This document shows, piece by piece, positions 1 to 11,735 of a stretch of 64,000 nt of DNA. The translations under genes were made by a program, and so were the position numbers. Where the stretch lies: assembly GCF_022605165.1 (NCBI RefSeq), contig NC_063068.1, positions 1,054,001-1,118,000 of the forward strand, given 5' to 3'. The first letter of the stretch is position 1, and each line of letters begins with the position of its first letter. Source of the DNA: Purpureocillium takamizusanense (lineage: Eukaryota; Ascomycota; Sordariomycetes; Hypocreales; Ophiocordycipitaceae). Under the pieces are notes generated by a model. It was not told the DNA's origin. It worked only from the letters and a program-made list of their open reading frames with translations, and ran no database searches.

Positions 1-355
1 CGTATTACCAATGTGTTGCCTTTGTGGTCACATGATACCTACAGCATGGCGCGGTCATGTGCACAAACGAAGGTACCTCCTACTATGTACGAAGTACAAA
101 AGTACGACGGTACTTCGCGCAACCGCCAGAGACAGGCGGCAAGTGCGTCACGCATGCCTGCCCCAGTGCCGCGCCACGTGCAACGTATTGTCAACAGCTC
201 CAAGCTGGGACATCAAGGTCGTCCACATCCCAACATTCCCCTCCGCTTGCCGTCCAACACTCCATCGTCGTCAAGACTTGCTCCCGTCGCGACCGGCCCA
301 GCTTCAACCTCACGTCATATACGAGTTGATGGCAACGTCCTGATATCCCGCCACC
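1..355. other. Intergenic, left edge
   Basis: No gene is supported here. The overlapping small open frames on both strands lack any recognisable domain. The stretch contains one exact copy of the 11-mer GTACGAAGTAC (87-97) and a partial copy at about 109-119. This motif recurs in other intergenic regions of the window. The 3' part is probably the promoter and leader of the phosphoesterase gene that starts at 356. Confidence 0.5.
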
Positions 356-2232
356 ATGTTTGCGCGATCGGTGCTGGGCGCCTCGCTGGCCCTCGTTGCT
401 AGGGCCGCGCAGCCTGGTGCCGTCGACCCCGTGGCTGGCCCGATGCGAGATCTGACCTGGGGTCAGCTCAACTTTCTTCACACTACAGATACCCACGGCT
501 GGCTCGGTGGCCATCTTCTAGAGTGAGTCTGCCGACCGCTCTCGCCGTCACCTCGTGTTAACAGACAGTTACCAGACCGCAGTACTCGGCCGACTGGGGT
601 GACTACATTTCCTTCGCCCACCACATGCGTAAGCGAGCCGATGATACGGGTGCCGACCTCCTCCTCGTCGATACGGGCGATCGCATCGAAGGCAACGGGC
701 TCTATGACGCATCCACCCCCAAGGGCTTGTTCCAGTACGACATATATGCCGAGCAAGACGTCGACATTATCTGCATCGGCAACCACGAGCTGTACCAGGC
801 CTACTCGGCCGACCGCGAGCACAATGCCACTGTTCCCAACTTTAGGGAAAACTACATCGCATCCAACCTCGATTACATAGATTCGGCCACGGGCGAGCGA
901 AAACCGTTGGCCCAACGCTACCGCAAATTCAAGACCAAGAATCAGGGTCTGGAGATTGTCGCTTTTGGCTTCTTGTTCGATTTCACTGGCAACGCCAACA
1001 ACAGCGTCGTTCAGCCCGTGGCGGAGACTATAAAGGAAGACTGGTTCCAGGAGGCTATGCGAGAGAAGCCGGACCTCTTTGTCGTCATCGGACATGTCGG
1101 CCTCCGCATGGAAGAGTTTCGTACCATCTTCACTGCGCTGCGCAAGCAAAACTGGCATATCCCTATCGTCTTCTTTGGCGGGCATGCCCATGTGCGGGAC
1201 GCGCTCAGCTACGATTCGCAGTCCTTTGCCATGGCCTCGGGCCGGTATTTCGAGACTATCGGCTGGATGTCGGTCGACGGAATCAAGAAGACCAAGAAGC
1301 CAGGCAAAGATGCGTCCACGGAGGCCTCCCTCAGCTTCACGCGCAAGTACATGGACAATAACCTGTACGGCATGTACCACCACACCGGACTGAACGAGAC
1401 GACCTTTCCCACAAAGCACGGCAAGCGGGTCAGTCATATGATTACCAGAGCTAGGGAGGCCCTCCAGCTCGACTACAAGTACGGCTGCGCACCCAAAGAC
1501 CTCTGGATGTCTCGGGCCAAGTTCCCCTCCAATGAGAGCATCTACTCGTGGCTCCAGGATGAGGTGTTGCCAGACATTGTCGTCAACGAGACGCGAAAGG
1601 ACAAGTCACGCCTTGCAATTGTCAATACTGGCGGCATCCGCTTCGACATCTTCAAAGGCCCCTTCACGCGAGACAGCACTTTCACGGTAAGCCCGTTTAC
1701 GAGCGGCTTCAGCTACGTGCCCGACGTGCCTTACGACGTGGCATCCAAGGTAATTGGGCTGCTCAACAGCGCCGGTAAGGTGCTGGAAACAGGCCAGACT
1801 CATTCGCGATTTTTGGACATTCCGGAGCAAATGAGTTTTGAAGACCCAACACACTTTGGTCTCGTTGATGACGACTCTGAGGAGGAGCCGCGTCTTGAAC
1901 TGCGAAGCGTCTCCGTCCTTGACGGGCCCGATTTGGTCCCGGGATACACGACAAAGGACGACATTGGCAGCGACGGCGATGACACCGTGCACAAGGAGAT
2001 CAAGTTCCATGCAGTGCCCAACTGCATCCAGGCTGAGGTCGGTTTCCCCACCCAGGGCAAGCCCGACAAGGTCGACTTGGTGTTTATCGACTTTGTGCAG
2101 CCGTGGATCATTCCGGCGCTCAAATTCAGTGGTGGCGATTTCGGCGATGACGACGTGCACCGCTACATGGACGGGACGCTCACGTACAAGCTAGGCGAGT
2201 GGATCAAGGAGAACTGGAAGAGCGATTGCTAG
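356..2232 (+). CDS. Secreted 5'-nucleotidase-like metallophosphoesterase
   Basis: Exons are 356-522 and 576-2232, with a 53-bp GTGAGT..CAG intron, giving 607 residues. The start at 356 has a Kozak-like CCACC context and gives a short hydrophobic leader (residues 1-18), so the protein probably enters the secretory pathway or vacuole. The calcineurin-like metal centre is complete: D45-x-H47, GD91R, GNHE (N125, H126), H229 and GHAH (H259, H261). A C-terminal half resembling the 5'-nucleotidase C domain follows (about residues 350-600). The overall order matches the fungal UshA/CpdB-type family that includes yeast YHR202W, which hydrolyses phosphomonoesters of nucleotide-like substrates. The exact substrate is not shown by the sequence. 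The gene is convergent with EMC1. Splicing restores the conserved stretch [15 protein letters not shown] across the exon junction, which supports the intron call. Confidence 0.88.
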
Positions 2233-2948
2233 GCGTCATGTCGCACGGCAGACGGTTATGACTTTACGGAAATCCCATAGATGTTTAGAGCAGGCGAGTG
2301 AATACACCACTGACCCCGGCAGAGCAACCGCCCCAGTGCAGCAATCGGAGAACAGACGGTTGGTCGCCTCCGGCACAAGTCGTTTGAATTTAGCCGCTGC
2401 ATGCTTTCGTCAAGGGATGCACGCCGCGATTGCTAGTAGTACCCGGGATCGATGGAGCTGCACCTCGCGATCCGTCGTATTCGGCTCGCATGCCGTTTCA
2501 ACGCCCACGCCCACGCCCCCACAACGGGACTGGACGCGCCCGGGGGGATCTACGGCACTTGTTACTTTGTTGGACAGCAGCCTAATGAAGCGGGCGCGCG
2601 CTAACTAACGTAGCACGTAGCTACTAACTAACATTTACTACCTACACGAACTGCTTATTGCTGGGTTGTGCAGCGAAGCGCATGGAAGTGAGCGAATGCA
2701 TCTATCTGGTGCTTTTGGCGGTGTTGCACGGCAGCGGAGGGGAAGAGGGGGGCGCTGTGATGCAAAGGATCTGCTTGGCATGGCCCGTGGAGATACATAC
2801 TTCGTATATGAGGGCATGCGACGATGGCAAGAAGACCTGGTGTGCTACAAAAGGCTATCCCGCAAGGCGAGGGGTTAGGACACATACAGGCAAGGTACAC
2901 TTGACTTGTAACTTTCCTTATTTCCCTTTTTATACATGTAGTCTACAT
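2233..2948. other. Intergenic between convergent genes
   Basis: This 716-bp stretch carries the 3' regions of the phosphoesterase (+) and EMC1 (-). No coding potential was recognised. It holds a TA-step-rich patch at about 2600-2645 (repeated CTAACTAAC and CTAC) and one TACTTCGTA motif at 2798-2806. Confidence 0.5.
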
Positions 2949-5900
2949 CTAAAAGTTGGCCACCCACCGCATGTTGATTTGCTTCCTCCGGACCTGGCGC
3001 ACAGGAGAGGGCAGTTAGTATGGAGTGCAACTTGGCACGAGGCGTGGCGGGGGAAAAGGGGGGGGAGTGGGACATACCATTGGGGCAACAACCAGGACGC
3101 CAGCCAGCAGCGCCAGCACCGTGCCCACGAGCGTCACCTTGTTGAAGCTCTGGCCCAGGATATCAAACACGCCGCTCGGGGCGACCCGTGTGGCGTACAC
3201 GTCCACGCCGTACGCCGCCAGCAGGCTCGTGCTCTCCACCAGGGCCGGCGCGGCCACGATGCCCCGGACGCCGACCACGTCGTATTCGTGGGAGAGGATG
3301 CTGCGGGGGTCAATCTCCGTGGCCGGGGCGTACTTCATCAGCATCTCGGCCTCCATCTCGGCCGCCGTGGGGTCTCGACCGACCGGCCGGCGGGGGTCGA
3401 TGGCGTGCCGAGAAAGGCCAAGGATGCTGTGCGACTCTGGGAGGTAGGCGACCAGCTCCCGAGTCGTGATGCCCTGGCGCGTCTGCGTGACCGACAGGGT
3501 GCTCAGGGGCTGGGACATGACGTAGGCCTGCGACACCACCCACGGCAGCGGGACGCCCGTCGGGCTGTCGACAGGGCTGAGCGACGAAAAGTTGGCCGAC
3601 TCGCCCAGAGGACCGCGGCTGTTGGGGTCGGGCGACTCATACAGGTCCGATACCACCACCTGGTAGCCCTTGATGGCGCGGTCCGTATTGTCGTCGAGCT
3701 TGTAGTCGCCGAAGAAGGAGCAGGCGTACCAGTTCTCGGCCATCGCGCATGACACCGCCTTGGTCGAGTCGACGCCGTCGTACAGCTGCGAGGCAAGGAC
3801 TTGGCCGGAGACGGCATCGAGCAACTGCATGGACAGGCTGTTTGCCTTTTCGTCCGCAACTGCGACGACGAGGCTGTTGGGGTTCAGATACTTATACATG
3901 ACGCGGCGATCGCCAAGCACACGACCGATGGAAGCGATTGGGTTGTGCGACGGGAGACTGGCAACCTCGACAATCTTCTGCCCGACAAACACCTGCAGCT
4001 GCCAGACGTCCTGTCTGGTAACCTTGCCTCCCTCAGAGCCGTACTTGACGCCCTTGAGGACGTCGCCGCTTCGCACGACCACGGTCCGCTCGGCATCCCA
4101 ACCAGACGGTAGGTTCCCCGCCGGCAATCCGTCGGTCCCAATAGGAAGTAGGAATTTCTCGGACTCAGTGTCGACAACAGCAACGCTGGAGATGGCGTCG
4201 CGGTCGCCAGAGGCGCCGACAAGGGTTCGCGAGGCCCCGGTCGTGGCGTTGAAGATGGCATGCTCGCCTTCGGCACCGTACACAATCATGAGGCCCTCCT
4301 CGCCATTTGCAGTAAGCGCCCTGACTTCCAAGGGCTTGCGAGCATCACGAGGGAAGAATTTTTGCGTCCAGACAACCTTGCCTCCGTTTCCAGAGTCGAG
4401 ACCGTAGAAGCGCCCACGGCCAGTGGCGACAACAAGGATCTTGTTGAAGCCAAACGTATCACGGTGCAGACCTGACCTCTTGCCCATTATCTCGCCACCT
4501 GCGATGCTGTTGATCACATTGCCGGGAATGCTAGCCAAGTACCCAGGTAAGTGCTGTAGGTCCTCGATGTGACGCGTGACGCGGTGGATGTACGCCGACA
4601 ATGGGTTCGTGTGGGCCTCCTCGGCCAGGACCTTGGCCAGATCCTCGGCCTCGGGAATCTCGGCCCAGGCTGCGGCCACAGCGCCAGACAGACCCTCAAC
4701 CCGGGCCCAGTCCTTTTCGCCGTTGCGAATGAGCGTCCACTCGTCGCCTTGTGTGAGAATCGCGGAGCGAACGGCGAATTCCGTGCCGCCGGGCTTCTTG
4801 ATGACTTCGGACGCGGCCGCAACTGGGTGTACGTTGGCGCCCTGCTTGACTGGCCAGCGGGCAAGGATGGCGTGCGAGTCAGACGAGACGATCAGGGTCT
4901 CCTCGCTACTAACTTGCGTAAAGTAGACGTTGGCACCCTCGGAGCTCACAGAGAAGGCACCCTCGCCACGGAAGTAGGGCAGCTCGTATGCAATATCGCT
5001 CTGTCCCGTCTTAAGGTTCGTGTGAAACACGATGGCTTTGTTATTCTTCTCTCCTGCGCCGTCCGGCTTGGTCTGGATGTGCACCAGAAAGTGCGGTTGT
5101 GACTGTGCGAGATGCGGGGCGTGGATCTGCACCGACGCCGCATCAGGAGGGAGGTGAAAGTCTTGCTTAGACTTGGACCCGAGTATGTTGACGCTGAGCT
5201 TGGCCAGACCCCTATTTGCCCATGCGACGATGGGCGCCGCTGAGTTGGCGCCCACGAACATGACATCGCCAGGGCCATGGATGTCGCCCTTTGTGCCGAC
5301 GGACCAGTGGTCGACGCGCGATCCGGAAGCGGTATCGAGCGATATGACCTTGAGGTTGTATGAGGACCCCGAGCCGTGGAGGCTAACGACGTAGACGTTG
5401 GCAATGTTGGTGGAGACTTGCAGGGGCGCGTCCTTGCTGTGCTCGCGAAACTCCCAGACGACGGTGCCTAGGGCGCCGTGGAGGCGACGCAACACCGTGA
5501 CGCCGTCCTCGTCGAACAGCGCCAGGACATCCTTGCGCGAGGCCTCGGTGATCTCCAGGATCTCTAGGTCCTTCACCTCGCCTCGAAATTGCGTCTGCCA
5601 GATGTTGCGCCCAGACGCGGCACCCCAGGCCTGGACCTTGGAGCCGTGAGCTGCCGCGACCCAGTGCTCGCCCTCGGGGGCGCGTAAGAACCCAGGTGTC
5701 GCGACTTTGTCGGCATCGTCCGCGATGCGCTGCCGCCATACCAAGTCGCCGTTACTCGGATTGACAGCGCCGACGACGCCAAGGTCGCTGATGGTGTAGA
5801 GCAGGCTCGCCTTCTCGTCCCTGCGCGGTCGGTGGAAGAAGGTGGCGTCCTGTTGCGGCAGGCCGAGGAGGGAGTAGTGGAAGTCGATGTCGCCGACCTC

Positions 5901-5969
5901 GTCCTTGAAGACGGCGGTCGCGAAGGTCGACAGACCCAGTAGCAGGGCCGATTGGAGTGTGCGTCGCAT
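2949..5969 (-). CDS. EMC1: ER membrane protein complex subunit 1 (EMC1)
   Basis: Exon 1 is 5969-3078 and exon 2 is 2993-2949, with an 84-bp GTATGT..CAG intron (2994-3077), giving 978 residues. EMC1 is the largest luminal subunit of the ER membrane insertase complex, which inserts tail-anchored and multi-span proteins. Visible features are a signal peptide (residues 1-20, ending FATA), a luminal PQQ/WD-like beta-propeller with repeats such as GAVNPSNGDLVWRQ, a C-terminal conserved region (DUF1620) and one C-terminal transmembrane helix (about residues 940-962, VTLVGTVLALLAGVLVVAP). Reading through the intron would give a proline-rich tail. Splicing instead gives the basic cytosolic tail VRRKQINMRWVANF, the kind of end this family has. 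It is convergent with the phosphoesterase and divergent from the membrane-protein gene at 7043. Confidence 0.93.
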
Positions 5970-7042
5970 GCTGTCGGTGGCGACTTGTCCTGGAGCTGAG
6001 CTGTCGCGGGAGCTCGAGCTTGGTGGCTGTCATGAAGGCGTCAGCGGCCGTGCAGCAGTTTGGAGGCTCCTGTCCGCTTAGTCATCATCGAGGGGTCGTC
6101 AAAGCTTGGTATAGGGTAGTCGAGAACTGCCCCGCCTAAACAGGATTTCTTGTGTACTTTGTACTTCGCTTGAGTGGAATATATATGGAAAGAAAATGAT
6201 ATAGTGATTGCGGCCAGGAATGCTACCTCTGAAGGGGCTTGTGACAGTCCAGCTTGGTCTAGATTGCAGGCGTTGAGGCGTGGTGGTGGCGTGCGACGAG
6301 AGGCCGGGTTGCATCCTCCGAGGCAGCTGGTCTTAGTTGACCACCATGTCGGAGTAGATCTTTCGTCACCACGGCGTGGAGAGCAACACAATTCGTCACG
6401 GCCTGATACTTTCTTGCCAGTATCTTGCGGCTCAGCTCACGGCTTTCATCATCACATCCTCTCGTCAAGCTCCCTCCGAGGTCGCCTTCATGTTGGACGA
6501 CAGCAGCCTGCGCCGGTTGGCTGCCAACCAACTTATAGACCATGTCTCACCACGGAACCTGCAGGTGCTGATGCCGTCACCCTGCGTCGCACTGGGGGCA
6601 GCCAACGAGGTCAGCCACCCCCTCGACAGCGACACCATCTCACGTGAAGATCTGCCGTGACTTGTGTTGGAGTGCCGCATTTCGGGACGCGTTCCGCTAC
6701 AATAGTGCCTAATCACCGCCAGTAAACACCATTGGCTTCACTACTTACTTATAAGCTGCGAAGCATACCGAGGGAAGGAGCGCCCCAGCGTTGGAAGCTG
6801 TTGAGGTATTGAGCGCTCCTTCCCTGCCGACTTTGAACTGGCAGACAGCAAACTCACACTGTAGTCTAGGCAGGAACCGACCCACGTCCTTCTTTCTTCA
6901 AAATAACTATCAGAGCGCCTGGTATTGAAAGGAAACTCGAGCAATGTTTTAGCCGCGGCAGGCAGCCAAAGGTTCAAGCCATCCGTCTGCAACCATCTCC
7001 GCGACGTGATGCACGGCCCGCCAGCAGACAAGTGCTAGCATC
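5970..7042. other. Divergent intergenic region EMC1 / membrane protein
   Basis: This 1.07-kb stretch holds promoters for EMC1 (-) and the gene at 7043 (+). It contains the variant motif GTACTTTGTAC at 6154-6164. A small open frame at about 6490-6660 (+) has a coding-like look but no recognisable family, so it is not called. Confidence 0.45.
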
Positions 7043-8179
7043 ATGAACTCGACGACGACGCAGCCCCTCATTTCTTCATGGTCACCCACGCCGATCCCGA
7101 ACCTCACCCTCTCGGCCGGTGGTCTCCTCGCCCTCGCCGACCTCAACACTATCGCTCAGCGCACCGTCATCGCCGGTGGCTCGTCTTGGCTCGACGCCTT
7201 GGTACTCGCCCCCGGCTTGCATTATCAACAGGCAGCCGATGCCCTTTTCGACCAAAGGCGGACCTCCACGGGGCCTGACGGAGGCAGTGATGGCGACTCC
7301 GCTGTCGAGGGCGATACTCAGGCGCGCTTCCCAGTGTCCAACCGGGCCATGGTCAATTACCTGCGCAGGCTGTGGCAGGAGGTCAACGAGACCGGAACCT
7401 TGACACTCGACGTGGGAATGCTGAAGGAAAAGACGCGACGAGAAGAGATCCAACACCTACGACGGGCGTTTGGCGACTGGTGGCGTCGACGGCCCAGGCA
7501 GGCTGCGTCTGAGCAACTAGAGGCACTCAATGATACGGACGTTGTCCAGCAGATGATCGAGGTGGACTGGTTGAGCCACCTCTTCTACCTCGCCAGCCCG
7601 CTCCTCACCGTGGCCTCCCTGACATTTATGATGCTTCTGGCCGACTGGTGGGGTTTGTCTTTCATCATCGCTCTCATGATCTCCCGAATCCTCAACATCT
7701 GGTCCATAAAGCAACGATCTCGCCCCACTCCGCCGCCGTCTCGATCACAGCCGCTGCCGCCTTCACTGGCCACCTCCGAGTCCGCGCCCCCGGCGCTGCC
7801 CGACAGGCGAACCTCGTACGCCATCGAGCTTGGAGGCGGCCGACGTGCAGTCCTGCGCGGCATGGACTCGGACCTGCGCGCGCTCACGACCCAGACCTGG
7901 CTCCGCGACAAGTCCACCCTCGACGGCTACCTCGAGGCCGCCGCTAAGCTGCTCGTCTATCTTGTCGCGGCCTTCAGCGGCAATCTGAGCCAGGCCGGCG
8001 CCATTGTGCTCATGACGCTGCTCCTCGTCAGTGCCGGTTTGTTGGGCCTGAGCAACGCGCATGCGAGGGAGCTGCGTATGAATGGACGCGTGGCGAGGCT
8101 GAACATGGAGAGGGAGTTGATGGACCGGAGAAAAAGGGGCTTGCACAGACAGGGAAACGGCACGACGGTGTCAGCGTAA
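7043..8179 (+). CDS. Uncharacterised multi-span membrane protein
   Basis: A single-exon frame of 378 residues that I do not recognise. The N-terminal half (1-175) is soluble-looking, with an acidic linker (about 76-95) and a charged helical stretch rich in K, R and E (about 130-165). Two hydrophobic segments follow at about 178-200 and 204-222. Next come a Pro/Ser-rich loop, a segment with the tract YAIELGGGRRAVLRGMDSDL, and two more hydrophobic segments at about 299-317 and 320-340. A short basic tail ends the protein. It is therefore probably a four-helix membrane protein with both large domains on one side. Codon use is strongly GC-ending like its neighbours, which argues that it is real. 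It is divergent from EMC1 and convergent with the next gene. Confidence 0.7.
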   Translation: MNSTTTQPLISSWSPTPIPNLTLSAGGLLALADLNTIAQRTVIAGGSSWLDALVLAPGLHYQQAADALFDQRRTSTGPDGGSDGDSAVEGDTQARFPVSNRAMVNYLRRLWQEVNETGTLTLDVGMLKEKTRREEIQHLRRAFGDWWRRRPRQAASEQLEALNDTDVVQQMIEVDWLSHLFYLASPLLTVASLTFMMLLADWWGLSFIIALMISRILNIWSIKQRSRPTPPPSRSQPLPPSLATSESAPPALPDRRTSYAIELGGGRRAVLRGMDSDLRALTTQTWLRDKSTLDGYLEAAAKLLVYLVAAFSGNLSQAGAIVLMTLLLVSAGLLGLSNAHARELRMNGRVARLNMERELMDRRKRGLHRQGNGTTVSA

Positions 8180-8534
8180 GAAACGAAGGAAAGGTACAAT
8201 AGTTACGACGCGGCGTGTTCCGGGCGCGAGCATACGCAGGGCCTTTGGGCGTTTCAAGTAGCGATATTCCAAAACTATATTCTCAACTGCTTTCCAAGCT
8301 CATTGTAAAATCGACATATAAACACACGTCTCCACGTGTCCCTGTATCGAGTTGCCTGTTATACAAACAAACACCAACGCTGCGCCTGAGTCCCCGTCAA
8401 GCGCTTTGGGACTATCAAGTATACGCTGAGTTCCCTAGAGTCGAAACTTTACGTCTTCGCTGGGGCCTTGCAAGGAAGGGGTTCTTGGCCCGGTATGTCA
8501 TAGGATCTGTGAGCACAGCTGCCCATCACAGCTC
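8180..8534. other. Intergenic between convergent genes
   Basis: This 355-bp AT-richer stretch contains the 3' ends of two convergent genes. No gene or repeat was seen. Confidence 0.4.
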
Positions 8535-10928
8535 CTAGTCCTGCTCGTCCTTGATCTCAGCAGGCGGCTCCTCGACGATGTCCGCGACTGGCGGCGATGG
8601 CTCAGCAGGAGGAGCTGCCTCAGCGGGAGGAGCTACCTCGGCGGCCGGAGCATCTGGCATGGCCTCGTCCTTGGGCTCGGCGCCGGCGCTGTCCTCCTCT
8701 GGCGGTTTGGTGTTGTCGTCCGGGGTCGGATTCGGCGTCGACTCCTCCTTGATGATGTCCTTTGGCGGCGAGGGCTGCTCGGCCGGCTGCTCCGGGGCTG
8801 CCTCCAGGGCAGCTTCCCAGGCAGGCTCCGCCTCCGTTGCTGGGGGCTCGGGGACGGGCTCCGGGGCCGCTTCAGGCTGAGGGCTAGGCTCTTGCGGGGC
8901 GGGCTGCTGAGGGCTGGGTTCCTTGGGCGGCGACGCTGGCTCTGCGGCCGGCTCGACGGGCTTCTCGACCTCAGCGGCCTGCCGGTCCAGCTCGCCCATC
9001 AATCCGCCGAGCAGGTCGGCCTTATCATCTGTCGCCGATTGTGGCGGCTGGTCCGGGTCCTGCGGCTGGTCCTCCTGCGGTTGCTCCTCCTGCGGCGAGG
9101 CCGGCTTCGGCGTGGGGGGCGAAGGCTCCGCTACGGGTGGGTTCGCCTCCTTGCTGCCCTCGACCGAAACAGTCCCAACCTCGGACGGAGCACCGGACTC
9201 GGTCTGGGGATATCGCACAGACGCAGAGTCGTCTGGTTTGATGGTGTCTTCAGTCATGGCGGAGTCAAACTGGCTCAGCGGTGGGCGTTGTGCCCCACTA
9301 TAACCTTCGCCCTCGCGGCTCTTGTCTTCATCCGACCTTCCCTCGTCGGGCTTCGGCGAATCGATGTTGCCAACTTGCTCGGGGGGTGGCGGCAGCAGGG
9401 CTTCGTCGTTTGCCGTCTCATCTTTGACGGCCTGCTGGATGGGCGATTGTTCTTTCGGAGGGCTAGCGGCAGTCAAGGGCTCTGTGGGCAAGGGCTCGAC
9501 GGCCGGCACATCCCGCTCGGTCGCCTCTTGCGGCTCTTCGCCGACAATGGTCGAGGGCGGTTCCGCGACCGTCGATCCAATTACTGTTTCGCCGTCGGTT
9601 GCCTGCGTGGGCTCCGCGGATAGCAGTTGCAGGTCTTGGGGTTCGGACGGCTCCGTGGGCGACAGCAGGGTGACGTTCTTGAGTGGACTTCCCTCTTGTC
9701 TGGGCGACCCGGCAGCAAGACTGCCGAAAAGCGGTGCCAAGGTGAGTGGGTTTGGCGGTGTGGGCTCCTTCGGGGCAGGCTCTTTGTCGGACGAGAGACC
9801 TTCAGATGGTGGGTCTATCGAGATGGCGGCATCAGGCATCTCGTGATCCTGGTCGCGGTGAGGAGGAGCAGGCTGCTGTTCCTGGTCCTGGCCCTCTCCC
9901 TCCTCGCCCTCCTCGACTTCTTCTCCTTCGTCGCCGTCATCATCATCGTCGTCCTCATCGCCATCGGCCATCTCGCTGTCCTCCTTGGGAGTGTTTGCAT
10001 CGGTCGAGGTGGTTCCCTGCGCATCGTTAGAATCAATAAGGGACTGCACGGCTGTCTGGTGTCGCACATTTTCTCCCTGGCTCTCGGTCTTGATTGCTGC
10101 CACAGCACCATCGACCGGAGGAGCGGGCGCGCTAGTCGGCCCCTCGCCAGGCAGAGGATTCTTGATCTTCTTTTTCCCTCGCCCGGGGCCGGCTTTGGCC
10201 TTCCTCTTAGGAGGTGGCGGCCTCCTCCTCTGTGGTGGCGGGGCCGGAGCCAGCGCGTCACCACCAGTGGCAGCAGCCACTTCTCGTGTAGAGATGATCT
10301 CGCCGTCGACGTGATGTCCCTCGGCGAGCGTGACCTCCTCGGTGTAGGGATTGCCCGCGGCGTCGAGGCGCCGGACCGTGGCGCGAGTCACCGTCGGGCC
10401 GGTGTATCTGTCCTCGACTGTCTTGCTGGCAATCGTTACCGTGCCCTTCCTACGCTTAGCGAGGTGCGACACGGCTGGCGCCTCCACATTACGCGGCGTC
10501 TGCTTCCAGAGCTTGATGGAGAAGCCCTGAGACTGCGCCTCCTCCTCCTTCTTCTCGGCTTTCTCGGCAGGCACGGCGTCGGGGTCGGCATCGGCGTCGT
10601 CGTCCTCGGTCTCGACGGGCGCTGGGCGCTTGTACAGGCGGCCCGAGCGCGCGGCGCGCAGCAGCTCCTGGCTGTGCGGCGGCAGCAGGTTGGAGTCCTT
10701 GGGCATGCCGTGGATGAGCTCCAGCGACCAAACGTCGTTTTGCTGCTGGAGTTCCTGCTGAGGAGGCGGCGCGATGCTCACCCACTCCTGTCGCCATTGT
10801 CGGACGGGGAGGCCTGGTCACGTCAGCCCAAATCATCGGGAAGCCTCGTGCGGGAAGCGCATCGGACCTTCGAAATCATCATGCTCGGTATAGCCGCCGC
10901 GATTGGCGCGTCTCGTCTTGAGAGTCAT
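8535..10928 (-). CDS. Unknown acidic, disordered protein with conserved N-terminus
   Basis: Proposed exons are 10928-10868 and 10813-8535, with a 54-bp intron (donor GTCCGA, branch GCTGAC, acceptor CCAG), giving 779 residues. The long frame has no ATG at its 5' end, so an upstream exon is required. The model begins [20 protein letters not shown] and joins in frame to [16 protein letters not shown]. The first 230 residues carry the apparently conserved core: [12 protein letters not shown], an aromatic/Leu-rich stretch, GRLYKR, a [19 protein letters not shown] segment and a basic patch [16 protein letters not shown] that could be a nuclear localisation signal. The remaining about 550 residues are Pro/Glu/Ser/Ala-rich with an Asp/Glu run and look disordered. 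A nuclear chromatin- or transcription-associated role is possible but is only inference. The non-standard donor makes exon 1 the weakest part. Confidence 0.65.
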
Positions 10929-11735
10929 GTTAGCGAGATCTGAACAGCAAACGTGGCGCGGTCGTGGTGTCATACTCCTGGAGCCATGATGCCGCGATGG
11001 ACTGCGCTGTGCAGCGCGACGCTCTGGCAGCCGCCGCGAACCTAAATGCAGGCCTGACGCGTAGAGTCCAACCGGCGAGCCGGGGTTTGTAGCGCGACAA
11101 TTGCAGGCGTCGATTGATGGACGATGCGCGAGCCGATGGCACGTCGTGAGGCTGGACTTGTTCGATGGTTGCGTTTTGAGACGGTCGGCAGGCCCGCCTG
11201 GGTAGACGCCAAATCGCCAATGAGCAACGCCGAGAATGATGACATAAGCACAACCACGAAGCACGAAGGCATATCCCCGTCGGCACTCCGCGTCACTGTT
11301 ACGGCAAAGACAGGGACGACATTTTGCACATGATGCTTCTCTCTTCACTTTGAGGCTATATGTTTGAGCCTGCGACATTTCAAGTGTCTGGCGATTTTAA
11401 GTGTCGGGAAGCATGGTGTTGCAAGACGCACGCTCCGAGGCCCACCCCTGCGTCGCCCCGTCTCGACACGACGCTTGATCGCGTTTCGTTGCTAACATGT
11501 GGTGCGCATGCCCCAAGCCTGTGTTGCGTTGCCAGACAAGATGTGCGTGGATCGAAATCGGGATTGAGATTGATATTCCGTCTATGCCCATAATCACGTC
11601 ATATTCCGACGGCAGAAAAGCCGGGAATACCGGTGTGGTATCCGTCTTGATATACAGCCCCCCCGCTAACCAGCCCTACTATACAAAGCGTCGTCAAGCG
11701 TCGTCCTGTGCGCCATCGAGTGCTATTTTAAACCC
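10929..11735. other. Intergenic, promoter side of the unknown acidic protein
   Basis: This 807-bp stretch separates two minus-strand genes. The ORFs seen in it overlap on both strands and lack domains. No repeat or RNA gene was recognised. Confidence 0.4.

Noticed and set aside
2658..3752. 364-residue plus-strand frame overlapping EMC1
   Set aside because: His/Arg-rich antisense translation of EMC1, without domain or membrane pattern.
6490..6660. Small plus-strand frame MLDDSSLRRLAANQLIDHVS...
   Set aside because: Looks mildly coding but has no recognised family, no clear upstream exon and no support from the other strand; left as uncertain intergenic DNA.
9627..10943. 438-residue plus-strand frame opposite the acidic protein
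   Set aside because: Low-complexity Leu/Val/Arg translation of the antisense strand of a Pro/Glu-rich coding region.
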